Origin: Campylobacterales bacterium
GTDB lineage: Bacteria; Campylobacterota; Campylobacteria; Campylobacterales; Sulfurimonadaceae
NCBI GenBank assembly: GCA_026390165.1
Contig: JAPLGM010000015.1
Location: 124,001-188,000 of the forward strand
Length of the DNA: 64,000 nucleotides
Direction of reading: 5' to 3'
In this document: positions 15,587 through 25,417 of the stretch, piece by piece
Numbering within the stretch: position 1 is the stretch's first letter
Layout: each line of letters begins with the position of its first letter
Position numbers and translations under genes: made by a program
Notes under the pieces: model-generated
Databases searched by the model: none
What the model was told of the DNA's origin: nothing
Seen by the model: only the letters and a program-made list of their open reading frames with translations

Positions 15587-16840
15587 ATGAAATTAGTTAA
15601 AATGAGTATTGCAGCAGCAGTATTACTAGGTGCAAGTGCATTCGCAATCGACAATGTAAAAGTAGACGGTGATGCAAAACTTTATTATTACACACATGAT
15701 CAAGGTAAAAATGTAAGTGTTTTTGACAAAGGTTCAAGCGCTGCTGACACAGCAATTCGTCTTGGTGTAACGGGCGATTTGATGAAAGGTGTCTCTTTCG
15801 GTCTTACTGGAAACGCAGTAAGCACTCTTGGTCTTGAAAACAATCTTGTAGCAAACACATGGACGGGTGCTCATACATTGAATCAAACAGCGTTAGCGGC
15901 TGGAAAAGTTGATGTTAAAGATCAAGCATGGATGAGTGAAGCATGGTTGGCAACAACTATGGGAAAAACAACGGTTAAATTGGGTCGTATGGCATTGGAT
16001 ACTCCATTAGCCTTCTCTGAAACATGGTCAGTAGCTCCTAATACGTTTGAAGCAGCGGTTCTTATTAACCAAGATCTTCCTGATACAACGTTAGTTGGTG
16101 CATGGGTTGGTAAAGGTAATGGTGTGAATGCATTAAGTCCATTATCAGCGTCACATAATAATGCTGCTCAAGTAGGTGTGGATGGCTTTATGGGTATGGG
16201 TGCTTCATTTGGAACATTTATTGATGGTGGTGCATACGCAGCAGCAGCGGTTAATAACTCACTAAAATTCTTGACAGCACAAGCATGGTACTACAATGTT
16301 GTTAATGTTGCAGACGCATTTTGGTTGCAAGCAGATTGGGATTGCCAATTGGTTAAAGATGCAAAATTGGGCGTTCAATATGCAAATATTTCAACAAAAG
16401 GGTTAGCAGCACCATTTCATGATTCAAGTGCGTATGCAGTCAAAGCAGCCTACAATGGCGTACAAAACCTAAAAGTATCAGCTGCATACTCAGAAGCAGA
16501 TAAAGATGGTGCATTGAAAATTGCAAACGTTGCAACAAACAACCTTGCTGGAGCACAATCTAAATTGTACACAGAAGCATACTGGTCATATGGCTACGTA
16601 GGTGCTGCGGGTGCTAAAACGGTAACCGTTGCAGGTGAATACGATGCAGGTGTTGCTCAATTAGGTGCATACTACACTAACGTAAACAATAGCCATGCTA
16701 CAGGAGATTTACAAGAAGCTACCTTGTCAGCGGCTAAAGATTTCGGACCGTTGAATGCAACGGTTGCTTATATCAATACAAAACTTAATGGCGGTGATAA
16801 TTACAATGCTGCTCTTGCAATGTTGAAACTCAAATTCTAA
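15587..16840 (+). CDS. Major outer-membrane porin, OprD-like
   Basis: This 417-residue protein has a signal peptide ending ASAFA near residue 20, alternating beta-strand sequence throughout and a C-terminal Phe (MLKLKF), the outer-membrane assembly signal. The region KLGRMALDTPLAFSETWSV near 130 resembles the OprD/major porin family of Campylobacterota. It is Ala-, Asn- and Thr-rich, as expected for an abundant surface protein. A strong AAGGAG site and a leader hairpin GAGGA-GTAA-TCCTC at about 15544 precede it. A C4/G4 stem with six T in the loop follows the stop. It is a single gene. Confidence 0.85.
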   Translation: MKLVKMSIAAAVLLGASAFAIDNVKVDGDAKLYYYTHDQGKNVSVFDKGSSAADTAIRLGVTGDLMKGVSFGLTGNAVSTLGLENNLVANTWTGAHTLNQTALAAGKVDVKDQAWMSEAWLATTMGKTTVKLGRMALDTPLAFSETWSVAPNTFEAAVLINQDLPDTTLVGAWVGKGNGVNALSPLSASHNNAAQVGVDGFMGMGASFGTFIDGGAYAAAAVNNSLKFLTAQAWYYNVVNVADAFWLQADWDCQLVKDAKLGVQYANISTKGLAAPFHDSSAYAVKAAYNGVQNLKVSAAYSEADKDGALKIANVATNNLAGAQSKLYTEAYWSYGYVGAAGAKTVTVAGEYDAGVAQLGAYYTNVNNSHATGDLQEATLSAAKDFGPLNATVAYINTKLNGGDNYNAALAMLKLKF

Positions 16841-16927
16841 TTTTTTTTCTTCTTTCCTCCCCTTTTTTGGGGTGAAGCTTCTTCTTATTTCCTTGACTCC
16901 CATACACCCTTCGGTTATAATAATTTT

Positions 16928-17881
16928 ATGAAATATTTAGTTCGCTCATTATCTTACACTTTTTTAATGCTCTTCCTGATCTCTCTAATCTCCTTTGGTG
17001 CAATGCACGCAGCACCTAATAGTTTTATGGGGGGCGAACTCAATCCCAATATGACACCAGAACATATCGCGCAGCTCAAGGCGATTTACGGTCTTGATAA
17101 ACCACTTCTGATTCAATACAGCGATTGGATAATTAATCTCTCTCAACTCAATTTTGGTATCTCCTTCGTCAGTGGTAAAAACGTTAATGAGGTGATTTTA
17201 GAGCGGATTCCCGTGACGTTGTGGATGAACAGTATTGCCCTTATCGTCACATTCATAGTGTCGCTTTGGATGGGGATATACTCGGCGATGAAGGTTGATA
17301 AAATGACGGATACAGTTATTGGACAAATCTCATTGATTAGTTTCGCAATGCCTTCGTACTATCTTGCCTTGCTACTTATGATGCTCTTTAGTGTCACATT
17401 GGATTGGTTTCCTATCGCAGGGCTTCATTCGTTGGAACCGCCGCAAGGATTGGGTTATTATCTTGATATGATGTGGCATTTGTGCTTGCCGATACTCGTT
17501 ATGGTCTTTGTGGGGATAGGGAGCTTGGTTCTATATATTCGCTCTCTAACACTGGAAATTTTGAAAAGTGATTATATTTATTTCGCTAAAGCACGGGGAA
17601 TTGATGAGAAAAAAATCATCCGCTATTTTATTTTGCCCAATTTATTACCCCCCATTGTGACGATGTTGGGACTTTCACTTCCGGGAGTAATCGGAGGATC
17701 GGTTATTTTGGAATCAATGTTTGGAATTGAGGGGATGGGGCAGCTCTTTTATCTCAGTGCGATGAGTCGGGATTATCCTGTGATTATGGGGGTATTGATG
17801 ATGAGTGCATTTTTGACCCTCATCGGCAACCAAATAGCCGATGCGGTATTGTTGAAGCTTAATCCATTTGTGAAGCGGTGA
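16928..17881 (+). CDS. Peptide/nickel-type ABC transporter permease (DppB/OppB-like)
   Basis: This 317-residue inner-membrane protein has about six hydrophobic spans: the first at residues 9-29, a periplasmic loop to about 95, then five more. The cytoplasmic EAA loop is visible as YFAKARGIDEKKIIRYFILP near 222-241. The family takes up oligopeptides, nickel or similar solutes together with a second permease, two ATPases and a binding protein. None of these partners is adjacent, so it is an orphan here; they may be elsewhere. It starts at ATG with no strong ribosome binding site and is convergent with nusA. Confidence 0.88.
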   Translation: MKYLVRSLSYTFLMLFLISLISFGAMHAAPNSFMGGELNPNMTPEHIAQLKAIYGLDKPLLIQYSDWIINLSQLNFGISFVSGKNVNEVILERIPVTLWMNSIALIVTFIVSLWMGIYSAMKVDKMTDTVIGQISLISFAMPSYYLALLLMMLFSVTLDWFPIAGLHSLEPPQGLGYYLDMMWHLCLPILVMVFVGIGSLVLYIRSLTLEILKSDYIYFAKARGIDEKKIIRYFILPNLLPPIVTMLGLSLPGVIGGSVILESMFGIEGMGQLFYLSAMSRDYPVIMGVLMMSAFLTLIGNQIADAVLLKLNPFVKR

Positions 17882-17883
17882 GT

Positions 17884-19005
17884 TTAATTCCCAAACAACG
17901 CTTCGAGTGAACTAAGTCCTTCTTTTTTCTCTTCTGATGCGCTTGCAGAATCCCCTTGCTCTTTGAGTTCGATGATATACCCTGTGAGCATGGAGGCTAG
18001 ACGGATGTTAATTCCACTTTTACCAATTGCTTTGGATTTTTGGTCGCTTGGGAGGGTAACGATCGCTTTTCTCTCCCCATTTTCATCTTCCGTTACACTG
18101 ACGGCACTGATGATGGCAGGGCTCATAGCGCGAGAGATGAAGAGTTCAGGAGAGGCACTGTACTCAACACAGTCGATGTTCTCACCACATAACTCTTCAC
18201 TCACCGCATTGATACGCACCCCTCGAACACCAACGGTTGCCCCGATAGGGTCGATTTGGGGACGGTTAGTATAGAGGGCGATTTTAGCACGCTCTCCCGG
18301 AATACGGGCACATTTTTCGACGATAACAATACCGTCTTTGATCTCAGGTACTTCGAGTGCAAGAAGCTCTTCGAGGAATTTGGGAGCAGTACGGGAAAGT
18401 TCCATCGTGATACCTACTGCTTTATCCACGTTTACACGGCGAACGAGTGCACTGACGACATCACCCACTTTGAATTTTTCCCCTTTGATACGGCTTTTCA
18501 TTGGGAGGAGGGCACGAATTTCGTCAATTTCTATCGTGGTATTTTGATCGTTATCAACACGGGTGACGCGACCGGATACGATTTGATTGATCTTGTTTTT
18601 GTATTTGTCGTACAGTTCGTTTTCAACAAGACGTTGAATATGAAATTCAATTTCACGGTGAAGGGTTGAGAATGCGCTTCGACCATAGGTTTCAAGCTCA
18701 TGTTCCATTTGAAGCTGATCGCCAAGCTCTGCTTCGTCATCAATCTCTTTTGCATCACTGAGGCTCATATACGCTCCTGCACTCTCCCCTAGAAGCTGGG
18801 ATGCATCATCGGCAACGACCGTAATGACTTGACGAAGTTTAATCTGTTTGGTTTTCTCATCGACATCGGCTTCAAAGGCAAAGGTTGGGTTAATAAGACG
18901 TTTGCCTGTTTGGATAAAGGCGGTTTTGATGGCTTCGGTGACGTTTTCACGCTTTAGCCCTTTTTCACTGGCGATAGAGTCGATAATATCTAACATATTT
19001 TCCAT
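17884..19005 (-). CDS. nusA: Transcription termination/antitermination factor NusA
   Basis: This 373-residue protein binds RNA polymerase and nascent RNA to control pausing and termination. The order is an N-terminal RNAP-binding domain (MENMLDIIDSIASEKGL), an S1 domain (SGRVTRVDNDQNTTIEI near 140), then KH domains (GATVGVRGVRINAV near 245; IGKSGINIRLAS near 320). It lacks the acidic C-terminal repeats of the E. coli protein. The ATG at 19005 with AAGGA was chosen; upstream in-frame codons would run over its promoter. It is convergent with the ABC permease and divergent from the HP0268-like gene. Confidence 0.94.
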   Translation of the reverse strand: MENMLDIIDSIASEKGLKRENVTEAIKTAFIQTGKRLINPTFAFEADVDEKTKQIKLRQVITVVADDASQLLGESAGAYMSLSDAKEIDDEAELGDQLQMEHELETYGRSAFSTLHREIEFHIQRLVENELYDKYKNKINQIVSGRVTRVDNDQNTTIEIDEIRALLPMKSRIKGEKFKVGDVVSALVRRVNVDKAVGITMELSRTAPKFLEELLALEVPEIKDGIVIVEKCARIPGERAKIALYTNRPQIDPIGATVGVRGVRINAVSEELCGENIDCVEYSASPELFISRAMSPAIISAVSVTEDENGERKAIVTLPSDQKSKAIGKSGINIRLASMLTGYIIELKEQGDSASASEEKKEGLSSLEALFGN

Positions 19006-19126
19006 AGGAATATCCTTGTTGTTGGGTAGATCATAAAAAAATAAAATGTGATACGGGAAAGCTTTTTTATGAAGAAGTAGCATTGTACAAAAAAAACGCT
19101 TAATAGGATATTTATTGAAACGCCGA

Positions 19127-19132
19127 TATAAT
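19127..19132 (+). promoter_or_regulatory. -10 element for the HP0268-miaB operon
   Basis: A perfect TATAAT lies 38 bases before the ATG at 19171, in the divergent gap with nusA. No good -35 box is visible. Confidence 0.5.
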
Positions 19133-19170
19133 AGCCTAATTATCAAGAACAATCACAAAGGGATGAATCC

Positions 19171-19413
19171 ATGGAATTAAAACTTGCGCGTAGCGAAAAT
19201 GACGCTAAACCAAAAAAAATCGATCTGAAAAAACTTACCGAGATGGTGGAGAAGAATAACTCGCTGATCCTCTATTTCGACCGTGAAAACTCGCACAAAG
19301 ATTTGCTTGCATTGCAAGATCATTTCGAAAAAGAGGGAAAAAGTTTTTACATGCGTGAAGTGAAGTTTGGACTCTCTGCGAGTGAATACATGTATGAGGT
19401 TCACATTTTATAA
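19171..19413 (+). CDS. HP0268-family protein (small nuclease-like)
   Basis: This 80-residue protein aligns along its full length with Helicobacter pylori HP0268 as I recall it: an N-terminal MELKLA, a middle [20 protein letters not shown] and a C-terminal YMYEVHIL. The Helicobacter protein has been reported to nick DNA and cut RNA. The gene order HP0268-miaB is the same here, and the stop overlaps the miaB ATG by one base. An AAAGGG site precedes it. The family is restricted to Campylobacterota and is a good taxonomic marker. Its biological role is unsettled. Confidence 0.88.
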   Translation: MELKLARSENDAKPKKIDLKKLTEMVEKNNSLILYFDRENSHKDLLALQDHFEKEGKSFYMREVKFGLSASEYMYEVHIL

Positions 19414-20714
19414 TGTCTAAAAAACTTTTTATCGAGACATTGGGGTGTGCGATGAATGTTCGCGACTCTGAACATATGGTGGCAGAGCTTCATGCCCTTG
19501 AGGGGTATGAACTCACCGATCAAGCAGGTGAAGCGGATTTAATTCTTATCAATACGTGCTCAGTACGTGAAAAACCTGTCCATAAGCTTTTTTCCGAACT
19601 GGGTGTTTTTAATAAACTCAAAAAGCCTGATGCCAAAATTGGTGTGTGTGGATGTACGGCATCCCATTTGGGCAAAGAGATTATCAAGCGTGCCCCCTAT
19701 GTGAATTTCGTCCTTGGGGCACGGAACGTCTCTAAAATTGCGCAAGTACTCCACAAAGACAAAGCAGTAGAGATTGAAATTGATTACGATGAGTCACAGT
19801 TCGCCTTTAAAGATTTCCGCACGAGTGCGCATAAAGCCTATATCAATATCTCTATCGGATGTGATAAGCAGTGTACCTTTTGTATCGTCCCAAAAACGCG
19901 GGGTGATGAGATATCTATCCCTTCAGAACTTATCGTAGCTGAAGCGCGTCGCGCCGTTGAAAATGGAGCCAAAGAGGTCTTTTTACTCGGGCAAAATGTC
20001 AACAACTACGGTCGCCGTTTCTCAGGGGAACATGAAAAGGTCAACTTTACAGAGCTGCTTCGTCGTGTCAGTGCACTTGAGGGGGTAGAACGGATCCGTT
20101 TCACCTCTCCGCACCCGTTGCATATGGACGATGAGTTTATTGAAGAGTTCGCCCGAAATCCCAAAATCTGTAAATCGATGCACATGCCCCTTCAAAGTGG
20201 CTCAACCGATATTCTCAAAGCGATGAAACGGGGATATACCAAAGAATGGTTTTTAAACCGTGCGGCGAAACTGCGTGAAATGGTACCGAATGTGAGTATC
20301 AGCACCGATATTATTGTTGCCTTTCCCGGAGAGAGCGAGGAAGATTTTGCCCAAACAATGGAGGTATTAAATGCCGTCCGTTTTGAGCAGGTATTTAGCT
20401 TCAAATATTCTCCACGTCCTCTTACGGAGGCAGAGCAGTTTACGGATGAGATTGATTCTGAAATAGGTTCGGAGCGTTTAAGACTCTTGCAATCACGTCA
20501 TGATGAGATTTTGGATGAGCTTAAATTAGAGCATCAGGGGAAAATTGTCGAGGTCTATTTTGAAGAGTTACGCTCGGATGGGTATGTCGCAGGACGAAGT
20601 GACAACAATGTTGGGGTGAAAGTTAAGGGGTCTGAAGAGCTGTTGGGGACAATAGCCAAAGTGAAGATCACGGAGGCTCACCGAACCGTTGCTTACGGAG
20701 AGATTGTTGCGTAA
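19413..20714 (+). CDS. miaB: tRNA-2-methylthio-N6-dimethylallyladenosine synthase
   Basis: This 433-residue radical-SAM enzyme adds a methylthio group to i6A37 of tRNAs reading UNN codons. It has an N-terminal cluster domain ([15 protein letters not shown], with further Cys at INTCSVRE and GVCGCTAS), the radical-SAM motif [15 protein letters not shown] near 150 and a C-terminal TRAM domain. It is second in the tightly packed run HP0268-miaB-DUF374-xerH. rimO, its ribosomal-protein counterpart, lies at 29659-30975. Confidence 0.96.
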   Translation: MSKKLFIETLGCAMNVRDSEHMVAELHALEGYELTDQAGEADLILINTCSVREKPVHKLFSELGVFNKLKKPDAKIGVCGCTASHLGKEIIKRAPYVNFVLGARNVSKIAQVLHKDKAVEIEIDYDESQFAFKDFRTSAHKAYINISIGCDKQCTFCIVPKTRGDEISIPSELIVAEARRAVENGAKEVFLLGQNVNNYGRRFSGEHEKVNFTELLRRVSALEGVERIRFTSPHPLHMDDEFIEEFARNPKICKSMHMPLQSGSTDILKAMKRGYTKEWFLNRAAKLREMVPNVSISTDIIVAFPGESEEDFAQTMEVLNAVRFEQVFSFKYSPRPLTEAEQFTDEIDSEIGSERLRLLQSRHDEILDELKLEHQGKIVEVYFEELRSDGYVAGRSDNNVGVKVKGSEELLGTIAKVKITEAHRTVAYGEIVA

Positions 20715-21330
20715 ACGTTTTTTACGTGCATTCGCCCTTGCGGTTGTCCCCTTTCTCGGAGCGGTTCTTATTCGCCTCCTTTATTGGAGTAATCGCAAAC
20801 AATTTTATCTCCCCTCTGTTATCCCCCAAGAACCTGTTATATTTGCCTTTTGGCATGCTGATTTACTGATGCAACCCTATCTTTATTACCAATTCCGAAC
20901 GATACCCAAAGCCAAAGTCCTTATTAGTGAACATTTTGATGGACAAATTATTGCCCGTATTATGACATTTTTTAAACTGGGGACGATTCACGGCTCTACG
21001 ACACGAGGAGGAGCTAAAGTATTGATCCAAGGGTTGAAAGCGCTCTCGAATGGGTATGACATCGGTATTACCCCTGATGGTCCCAAAGGTCCTCGCTACG
21101 AAGTGAGTGATGGGATTATCGTTATGGGACAAAAGCGACATGCCAAAGTGATAGTATTCCATTGCCGTCCCTCGAAGTATTGGCAACTCTCCAGTTGGGA
21201 TCGTTTTGTTATTCCTAAGCCTTTTGGTATTTTGGAGTTTCATGCCTCTGAGCCGATTGATTTGGAAGGGCTGGATATGGAGTCTGCTCGAAGAGTGATC
21301 AAAGATAAACTTATGGAACGTGCCTTGTGA
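20707..21330 (+). CDS. DUF374 lysophospholipid acyltransferase-family protein
   Basis: This 207-residue membrane-associated protein has an N-terminal hydrophobic anchor, [11 protein letters not shown] near 50, [17 protein letters not shown] near 100 and [17 protein letters not shown] near 120, the DUF374 pattern. The family is related to lipid A and phospholipid acyltransferases and probably transfers an acyl chain at the inner membrane. The TTG at 20707 was chosen because GGAG sits 6 bases upstream; it overlaps the miaB stop by 8 bases. The exact substrate is not known. Confidence 0.85.
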   Translation: MRKRFLRAFALAVVPFLGAVLIRLLYWSNRKQFYLPSVIPQEPVIFAFWHADLLMQPYLYYQFRTIPKAKVLISEHFDGQIIARIMTFFKLGTIHGSTTRGGAKVLIQGLKALSNGYDIGITPDGPKGPRYEVSDGIIVMGQKRHAKVIVFHCRPSKYWQLSSWDRFVIPKPFGILEFHASEPIDLEGLDMESARRVIKDKLMERAL

Positions 21331-22178
21331 ACATCGCATCGTTGTATCAGGAGAAAGAGGCATTCTTAAAATATCTTGATAGCTTCAAGGGGTATTCACC
21401 CCACAGTATACTTAATTACGACGTTTCGATTCAACAGATGTTGGATAAGGCAGAAATCACCGAAGAAGAGGGGGCGATAAAGATTAATCTTATGCCACTA
21501 CGGCTTCAGATTGCCTCCCAAAAACCCAAAACAATTGCCTCCAAACTCAGTGCTATTCGTAGTTTTGTCTCCTATCTTCGCGAACAGGGATATACAGTAG
21601 AGCTTCGAGGAGATGAGAGTATAAAAGTCCCTAAAACCCTCCCGAAACCAATTTCGCATGATCATATTATGAGTGCATTGCAACACGCTGATCCTTTGAG
21701 CGCCTTAGTGATTACCCTTTTGTATTCGATGGGGTTACGGATTTCGGAACTCTCGAATCTTAAGGTGAATGATGTGACGAAAGAGTGGTGCCGCGTAATG
21801 GGAAAAGGGAAAAAGGAACGGGATATTCCTATGATTCCTGAGGTGTATAGGCAGTTCAAAACATTTCAAGCCTCTTCCCTGACCAAAGAGTATGTTTTTG
21901 AGGCTTTGGGCAAAAAATTAAGCGAAAATAGTTTAAGATATTCTCTCGTTAAGGCGTTCAAGGATATTGGGCTGAGAGTCACTCCCCATCAGCTCCGCCA
22001 TTCGTATGCGACTGAATTGTTGAACCATGGAGCGCGGATCGCGGATGTGAGTGAGTTGCTCGGTCATGCCAGTATGGCGACGACACAGATTTATACCAAG
22101 TTGGGGAATGCTCTTAAAATGGATAATTATCTCAAATCGCATCCATTATGCCAACACTCAGAGGATGTGTCGTGCTAG
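21327..22178 (+). CDS. xerH: Tyrosine recombinase, XerH-type
   Basis: This 283-residue site-specific recombinase probably resolves chromosome dimers at a dif-type site. Catalytic residues are visible: Arg in YSMGLRISELSNL, Lys in GKGKKERD, HQLRHSYATEL (His-x2-Arg), LGHASMATTQIYT (His and the nucleophile Tyr). Campylobacterota use one XerH rather than an XerC/XerD pair. A GTG start overlaps the upstream stop (GTGA). It is the fourth gene of the miaB run and overlaps the next gene slightly. I did not find a clear dif site in the window. Confidence 0.85.
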   Translation: MNIASLYQEKEAFLKYLDSFKGYSPHSILNYDVSIQQMLDKAEITEEEGAIKINLMPLRLQIASQKPKTIASKLSAIRSFVSYLREQGYTVELRGDESIKVPKTLPKPISHDHIMSALQHADPLSALVITLLYSMGLRISELSNLKVNDVTKEWCRVMGKGKKERDIPMIPEVYRQFKTFQASSLTKEYVFEALGKKLSENSLRYSLVKAFKDIGLRVTPHQLRHSYATELLNHGARIADVSELLGHASMATTQIYTKLGNALKMDNYLKSHPLCQHSEDVSC

Positions 22179-23191
22179 CGTGGTTATTTCAGAAAATCTT
22201 TATCGCAATTGTCCCTGCTCAAGAGGGTCATGAAGTAGTTGTCCTGACGGTTAAAAATAAAAAAATTATTAATTCAGTACGGCACCATTTTGAAGGGGAT
22301 ACCTCCTCTATTGCTATGAATAATTTCATCCAAGAGAACATAAATCTTTCCCCTTTCTTTTATATCAGTGTTCTAAATCTTTATCCTAATCAAGGTGCGT
22401 ATGACGGGTGTACAAAACAAAATGATAAAACGGCAGGGATTCAAGTCCTTTGTCGCGATAAGCAATGGACACAGTATGCATCCAAAGACGATTTGAGCCA
22501 GTTGGAGACAAGTTACAGTTCGGTAGGTCTTGATTTTATTTTCTCCCCTTTTTCTTTGATTGAATACTATTTTACCGATAAAATTAAGGGTGGTCTTGCG
22601 TTGTACGCTTTTGGTATGCCCAATCTTTTTGCCGTTGCTATTTTTGATGGGGGAAAATTGGAGTATGGGTATCACTATACCCACACGCAGTCGGATTTGA
22701 TAGAGGCAGAAGAGGACGCTGAAGCGTTGGAATTTGGCTCGCCTATATTAGAAGAAGAGGGAGAGGACTCTGTTGTAAGGCTGGATGATTTGGATTTGAT
22801 GGATGATTTGGATTCTTTGGGGGATCTTGCTGATCTCGATGAGTTGGATGAATTGAGTGATATGAGTGAATTTAGCGAGGATTCACTCACCCCCGAGGAG
22901 AAGCGCATCGATAAGGATAATGGGATGGTTTTGATAAAGGGGGAACTTGACCGCAGTAACGAAGAGTATCAGCGTTTCGAATGGATTCAAAAAACATTAG
23001 AACGTTTTTATGCCAGTGAACAATGTCAAAACCGTTTTATAGAGACGGTATGTATCGCCGATTCTGGAAGTGGGGGGGATGAGTTAAAGCGCTATTTAGA
23101 AGAGGAGCTCTTTCTCAATGTGTTGATCCGTCACGTTGATGTGGGTGAGGGGATTAACGCCCTTGCACAGCTTGAAGAGGCGGCGTTATGA
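22172..23191 (+). CDS. PilM/GspL-like protein, divergent
   Basis: This 339-residue protein has no family I can name from sequence alone, but it sits first in a three-gene set followed by two proteins shaped like PilN and PilO. The first 190 residues could be an actin-like PilM fold (LYAFGMPNLFAVAIFDGG). Residues around 200-240 form an acidic linker with repeated LDDLDLMDDLDSL-type units, then a C-terminal domain. The GTG at 22172 was chosen for its GAGG site; it overlaps the xerH stop. It may correspond to the Campylobacter Cts transformation proteins. Confidence 0.55.
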   Translation: MLAWLFQKIFIAIVPAQEGHEVVVLTVKNKKIINSVRHHFEGDTSSIAMNNFIQENINLSPFFYISVLNLYPNQGAYDGCTKQNDKTAGIQVLCRDKQWTQYASKDDLSQLETSYSSVGLDFIFSPFSLIEYYFTDKIKGGLALYAFGMPNLFAVAIFDGGKLEYGYHYTHTQSDLIEAEEDAEALEFGSPILEEEGEDSVVRLDDLDLMDDLDSLGDLADLDELDELSDMSEFSEDSLTPEEKRIDKDNGMVLIKGELDRSNEEYQRFEWIQKTLERFYASEQCQNRFIETVCIADSGSGGDELKRYLEEELFLNVLIRHVDVGEGINALAQLEEAAL

Positions 23192-23724
23192 AGTACAGTT
23201 TTATAACCCCTCGTCCCAAACGTTTTATCAGCGGTGAGATGCGCCTCTCTTTTTTCTTTTTTGCCGTCAGTATTGCGATGGTGGTGGGTGCCTATCTCTT
23301 TTTACTTTATAAAACCATTCATTTTAAAGATGAACATGCCTCTTTTTCTCAAACTACTAAAGATCTTGAAGCCTCTACCGATGTTCTCGAAAAGAAGATT
23401 GGTGTTATTGATGCTGAGGTGAAGATGCACGAGCAGATTGCTACGGATAATACGGTTTTGAAAGAGAGCATCCGTAATCTTTTTGATTTGGTTCCCGATC
23501 AAATTACCCTGACACGTGCGGAGTTAGATGAAAAATCGTTGATTCTTTATGGAATTACCCCAACCAAAGATACCTATAATTTTATGCTTCAAGCTCCGTT
23601 GAAATCGATTTTTAGCCGTACCTATACGAGCTTTTATCCCATAGAAAATGGGTGGTATAGTTTTGTTTCGTCGAACTATTTAGACGATGAGACCAATACG
23701 ACGGATGAGGGAGATGAGGAATGA
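23188..23724 (+). CDS. PilN-like single-span inner-membrane protein
   Basis: This 178-residue protein has a cytoplasmic start, one membrane span at about residues 22-44 (FFFFAVSIAMVVGAYLFLLY), a coiled-coil stretch to about 95 and a small periplasmic domain (VPDQITLTRAELDEKSLILY) of the ferredoxin-like type seen in PilN. It overlaps both neighbours by four bases (ATGA-type junctions), so the trio is translated as a unit. Role in a pilus or transformation assembly platform is inferred from architecture and order. Confidence 0.6.
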   Translation: MKYSFITPRPKRFISGEMRLSFFFFAVSIAMVVGAYLFLLYKTIHFKDEHASFSQTTKDLEASTDVLEKKIGVIDAEVKMHEQIATDNTVLKESIRNLFDLVPDQITLTRAELDEKSLILYGITPTKDTYNFMLQAPLKSIFSRTYTSFYPIENGWYSFVSSNYLDDETNTTDEGDEE

Positions 23725-24263
23725 AAGGGCATATCAATAATCAAACACTCTATCTGATTTTCTTTTCGACATTACTGCTGATCATTATTTTTGTATTCTC
23801 TTTTTTTGTATTGATTCCCAAAGGGAAAGAGTATCGTCTTTTACGTTTGGAGGCTATGAAAGAGGAAAAAGTGGTGAATCAAGCTCGTAGCGATTATAAG
23901 GCAACCAATGAGAAACTCGAAAAGCTTCAGAAAAATAATGCGAAGACGATCAAAGCCTATAAAACCCCTTTTAATCCCCGAAAATTTACAAAAGTGTATG
24001 CCCGTGAGTTTCAAGATCTCTTTTTAACGGAGCTCTCCAAAGCAGATGAGAATGGATCGTTCACGGTGTATGAGGTAAATGTGACAACCAAAATAACCTC
24101 TCCAGAAAGTTTTTATAATTTTTTAGAGAAGATTAATAAAAGTAACTGGATTATTGGGGTAAATTTTCCTATCCATTTCGAACGGGACGGCGATCTTATC
24201 AAATCATCATTTACAATGAAAGTACATAATCTTGAAATAAAAAAAGAGAAAGAGGAGGACTAA
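23721..24263 (+). CDS. PilO-like single-span inner-membrane protein
   Basis: This 180-residue protein has one span at about residues 10-33 (YLIFFSTLLLIIIFVFSFFV), then a charged coiled coil (EEKVVNQARSDYKATNEKLE) and a periplasmic alpha/beta domain. This is the PilO/GspM layout, matching its place after a PilN-like gene. No PilP or secretin gene follows; the next gene is convergent proC. It likely pairs with the PilN-like protein in the inner membrane. Confidence 0.58.
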   Translation: MKGHINNQTLYLIFFSTLLLIIIFVFSFFVLIPKGKEYRLLRLEAMKEEKVVNQARSDYKATNEKLEKLQKNNAKTIKAYKTPFNPRKFTKVYAREFQDLFLTELSKADENGSFTVYEVNVTTKITSPESFYNFLEKINKSNWIIGVNFPIHFERDGDLIKSSFTMKVHNLEIKKEKEED

Positions 24264-24270
24264 TCCTCTT

Positions 24271-25035
24271 TTATTTCATTTCTTTTGCTTTTTTGTGGGC
24301 ACACCGTATTGCTTCCATACATCCATAGCGCACTCCCGCAAGCTCTAGTGCTCCATACCCTGCTGCCGTTGTCCCTCCAGGGCTCATAACACCATCTTTA
24401 AGGATGGCAGGGTGGGAAGTTTGGATCAGCTCTCCAAACCCTTTAAACAGTCCGCGCATTAAGCTCATGGCATCGGGGCGTTTTAGTCCCTCACGTACAG
24501 CTCCATCGCATAATGCCTCAGCGATTAGTGCAAGATAGGCAGGACCACTTCCACTCAGTGCTGTAGCAATATCGAGTTCTTTTTCAGACTCTAACCATAC
24601 GGTCATCCCTATGGAGCTAAAGAGGGCAATGGCTTCCTCTCGTAATGTACTATCCCCTGTTAGAGAAGTCATTGATAATCCTACTTCTGCTGCCAGATTG
24701 GGCATAGTACGAACGTATCCATCTGCTTCAAGGAGATGGAGAGATTCGAGTGATGTGCCTGCTAATACTGAATAGAGCGCATAAGCTCGTCCGTGAATTT
24801 TTTGAGATACTTCAGTGAGATTTGCCGGTTTTACGCAGAGAATAAGTGTTTTTCCCTCACACACTGCATTCTCAAGAGGGGTTTTTTGAATGGTTACCCC
24901 TAGTGCTTTTTCAAATTCGTCTAAGTTTTTTGGGTTTCGTCCGATGACTTCGATGGAATAAAACTTTTTGAGCCCTTGGGCAATAGCCAATGCCATTTTC
25001 CCATTTCCAATGAGGGAAATAGAGGGTTTAGTCAT
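24271..25035 (-). CDS. proC: Pyrroline-5-carboxylate reductase
   Basis: This 254-residue enzyme performs the last step of proline synthesis. The N-terminal Rossmann motif ISLIGNGKMALAIAQGL, LILCVKPANL near 70, and the C-terminal signature with SGSGPAYLALIAEAL and MSPGGTTAAGYGALE are clear. It overlaps fliW by eight bases. The order proC-fliW-bamD-lon matches Campylobacter. Its 3' end faces the PilO-like gene only eight bases away. Confidence 0.95.
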   Translation of the reverse strand: MTKPSISLIGNGKMALAIAQGLKKFYSIEVIGRNPKNLDEFEKALGVTIQKTPLENAVCEGKTLILCVKPANLTEVSQKIHGRAYALYSVLAGTSLESLHLLEADGYVRTMPNLAAEVGLSMTSLTGDSTLREEAIALFSSIGMTVWLESEKELDIATALSGSGPAYLALIAEALCDGAVREGLKRPDAMSLMRGLFKGFGELIQTSHPAILKDGVMSPGGTTAAGYGALELAGVRYGCMEAIRCAHKKAKEMK

Positions 25036-25417
25036 TGCTTTGCTCTGTTAAATAGTTCTTAATCGGGTCAGCAATACCAAAATCGGCGCGATTGTCGATG
25101 ATGATTTGCGCCATGGTTTGATTGTCTGTATTAAAAATTAAGGGGGCAACAAAGTTAATCGTAGAGTTTTCAATCGGTGTTGTTAAAATAACGATGGTGT
25201 AAATAAGAAGATTGCTTTGATCATTAATCTCCATCAAGGCCTGCAACGATGTAGGGATGTCAAAGGCGTATTCACGTAATGCAAAAGGATTAATTAAGGT
25301 GAAGCTCGGCCCTCCATCATTATTTTCTAAACGCATAAAAATATCATCAATTTTTTGAAGTTCCATTCGAGTGACCGACTCGAAACCCAAAAGTGGGAGT
25401 TTTAATTCAAATTGCAT
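25028..25417 (-). CDS. fliW: Flagellar assembly factor FliW
   Basis: This 129-residue protein binds flagellin and antagonises CsrA, tying flagellin supply to translation of its mRNA. It shows the family core LPLLGFESVTRMEL, LINPFALREYAFDIP and INFVAPLIFNTDNQTMAQI. The ATG at 25417 with AAAGG seven bases upstream was chosen over a longer ORF start. It is coupled to proC by overlap and divergent from bamD. No csrA or flagellin gene is in the window. Confidence 0.93.
   Translation of the reverse strand: MQFELKLPLLGFESVTRMELQKIDDIFMRLENNDGGPSFTLINPFALREYAFDIPTSLQALMEINDQSNLLIYTIVILTTPIENSTINFVAPLIFNTDNQTMAQIIIDNRADFGIADPIKNYLTEQSND

Noticed and set aside
16852-16877. Strong intrinsic terminator after the porin gene
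   Set aside because: The stem is only four G:C pairs with the T-run in the loop rather than after it, so it is mentioned with the porin but not listed.
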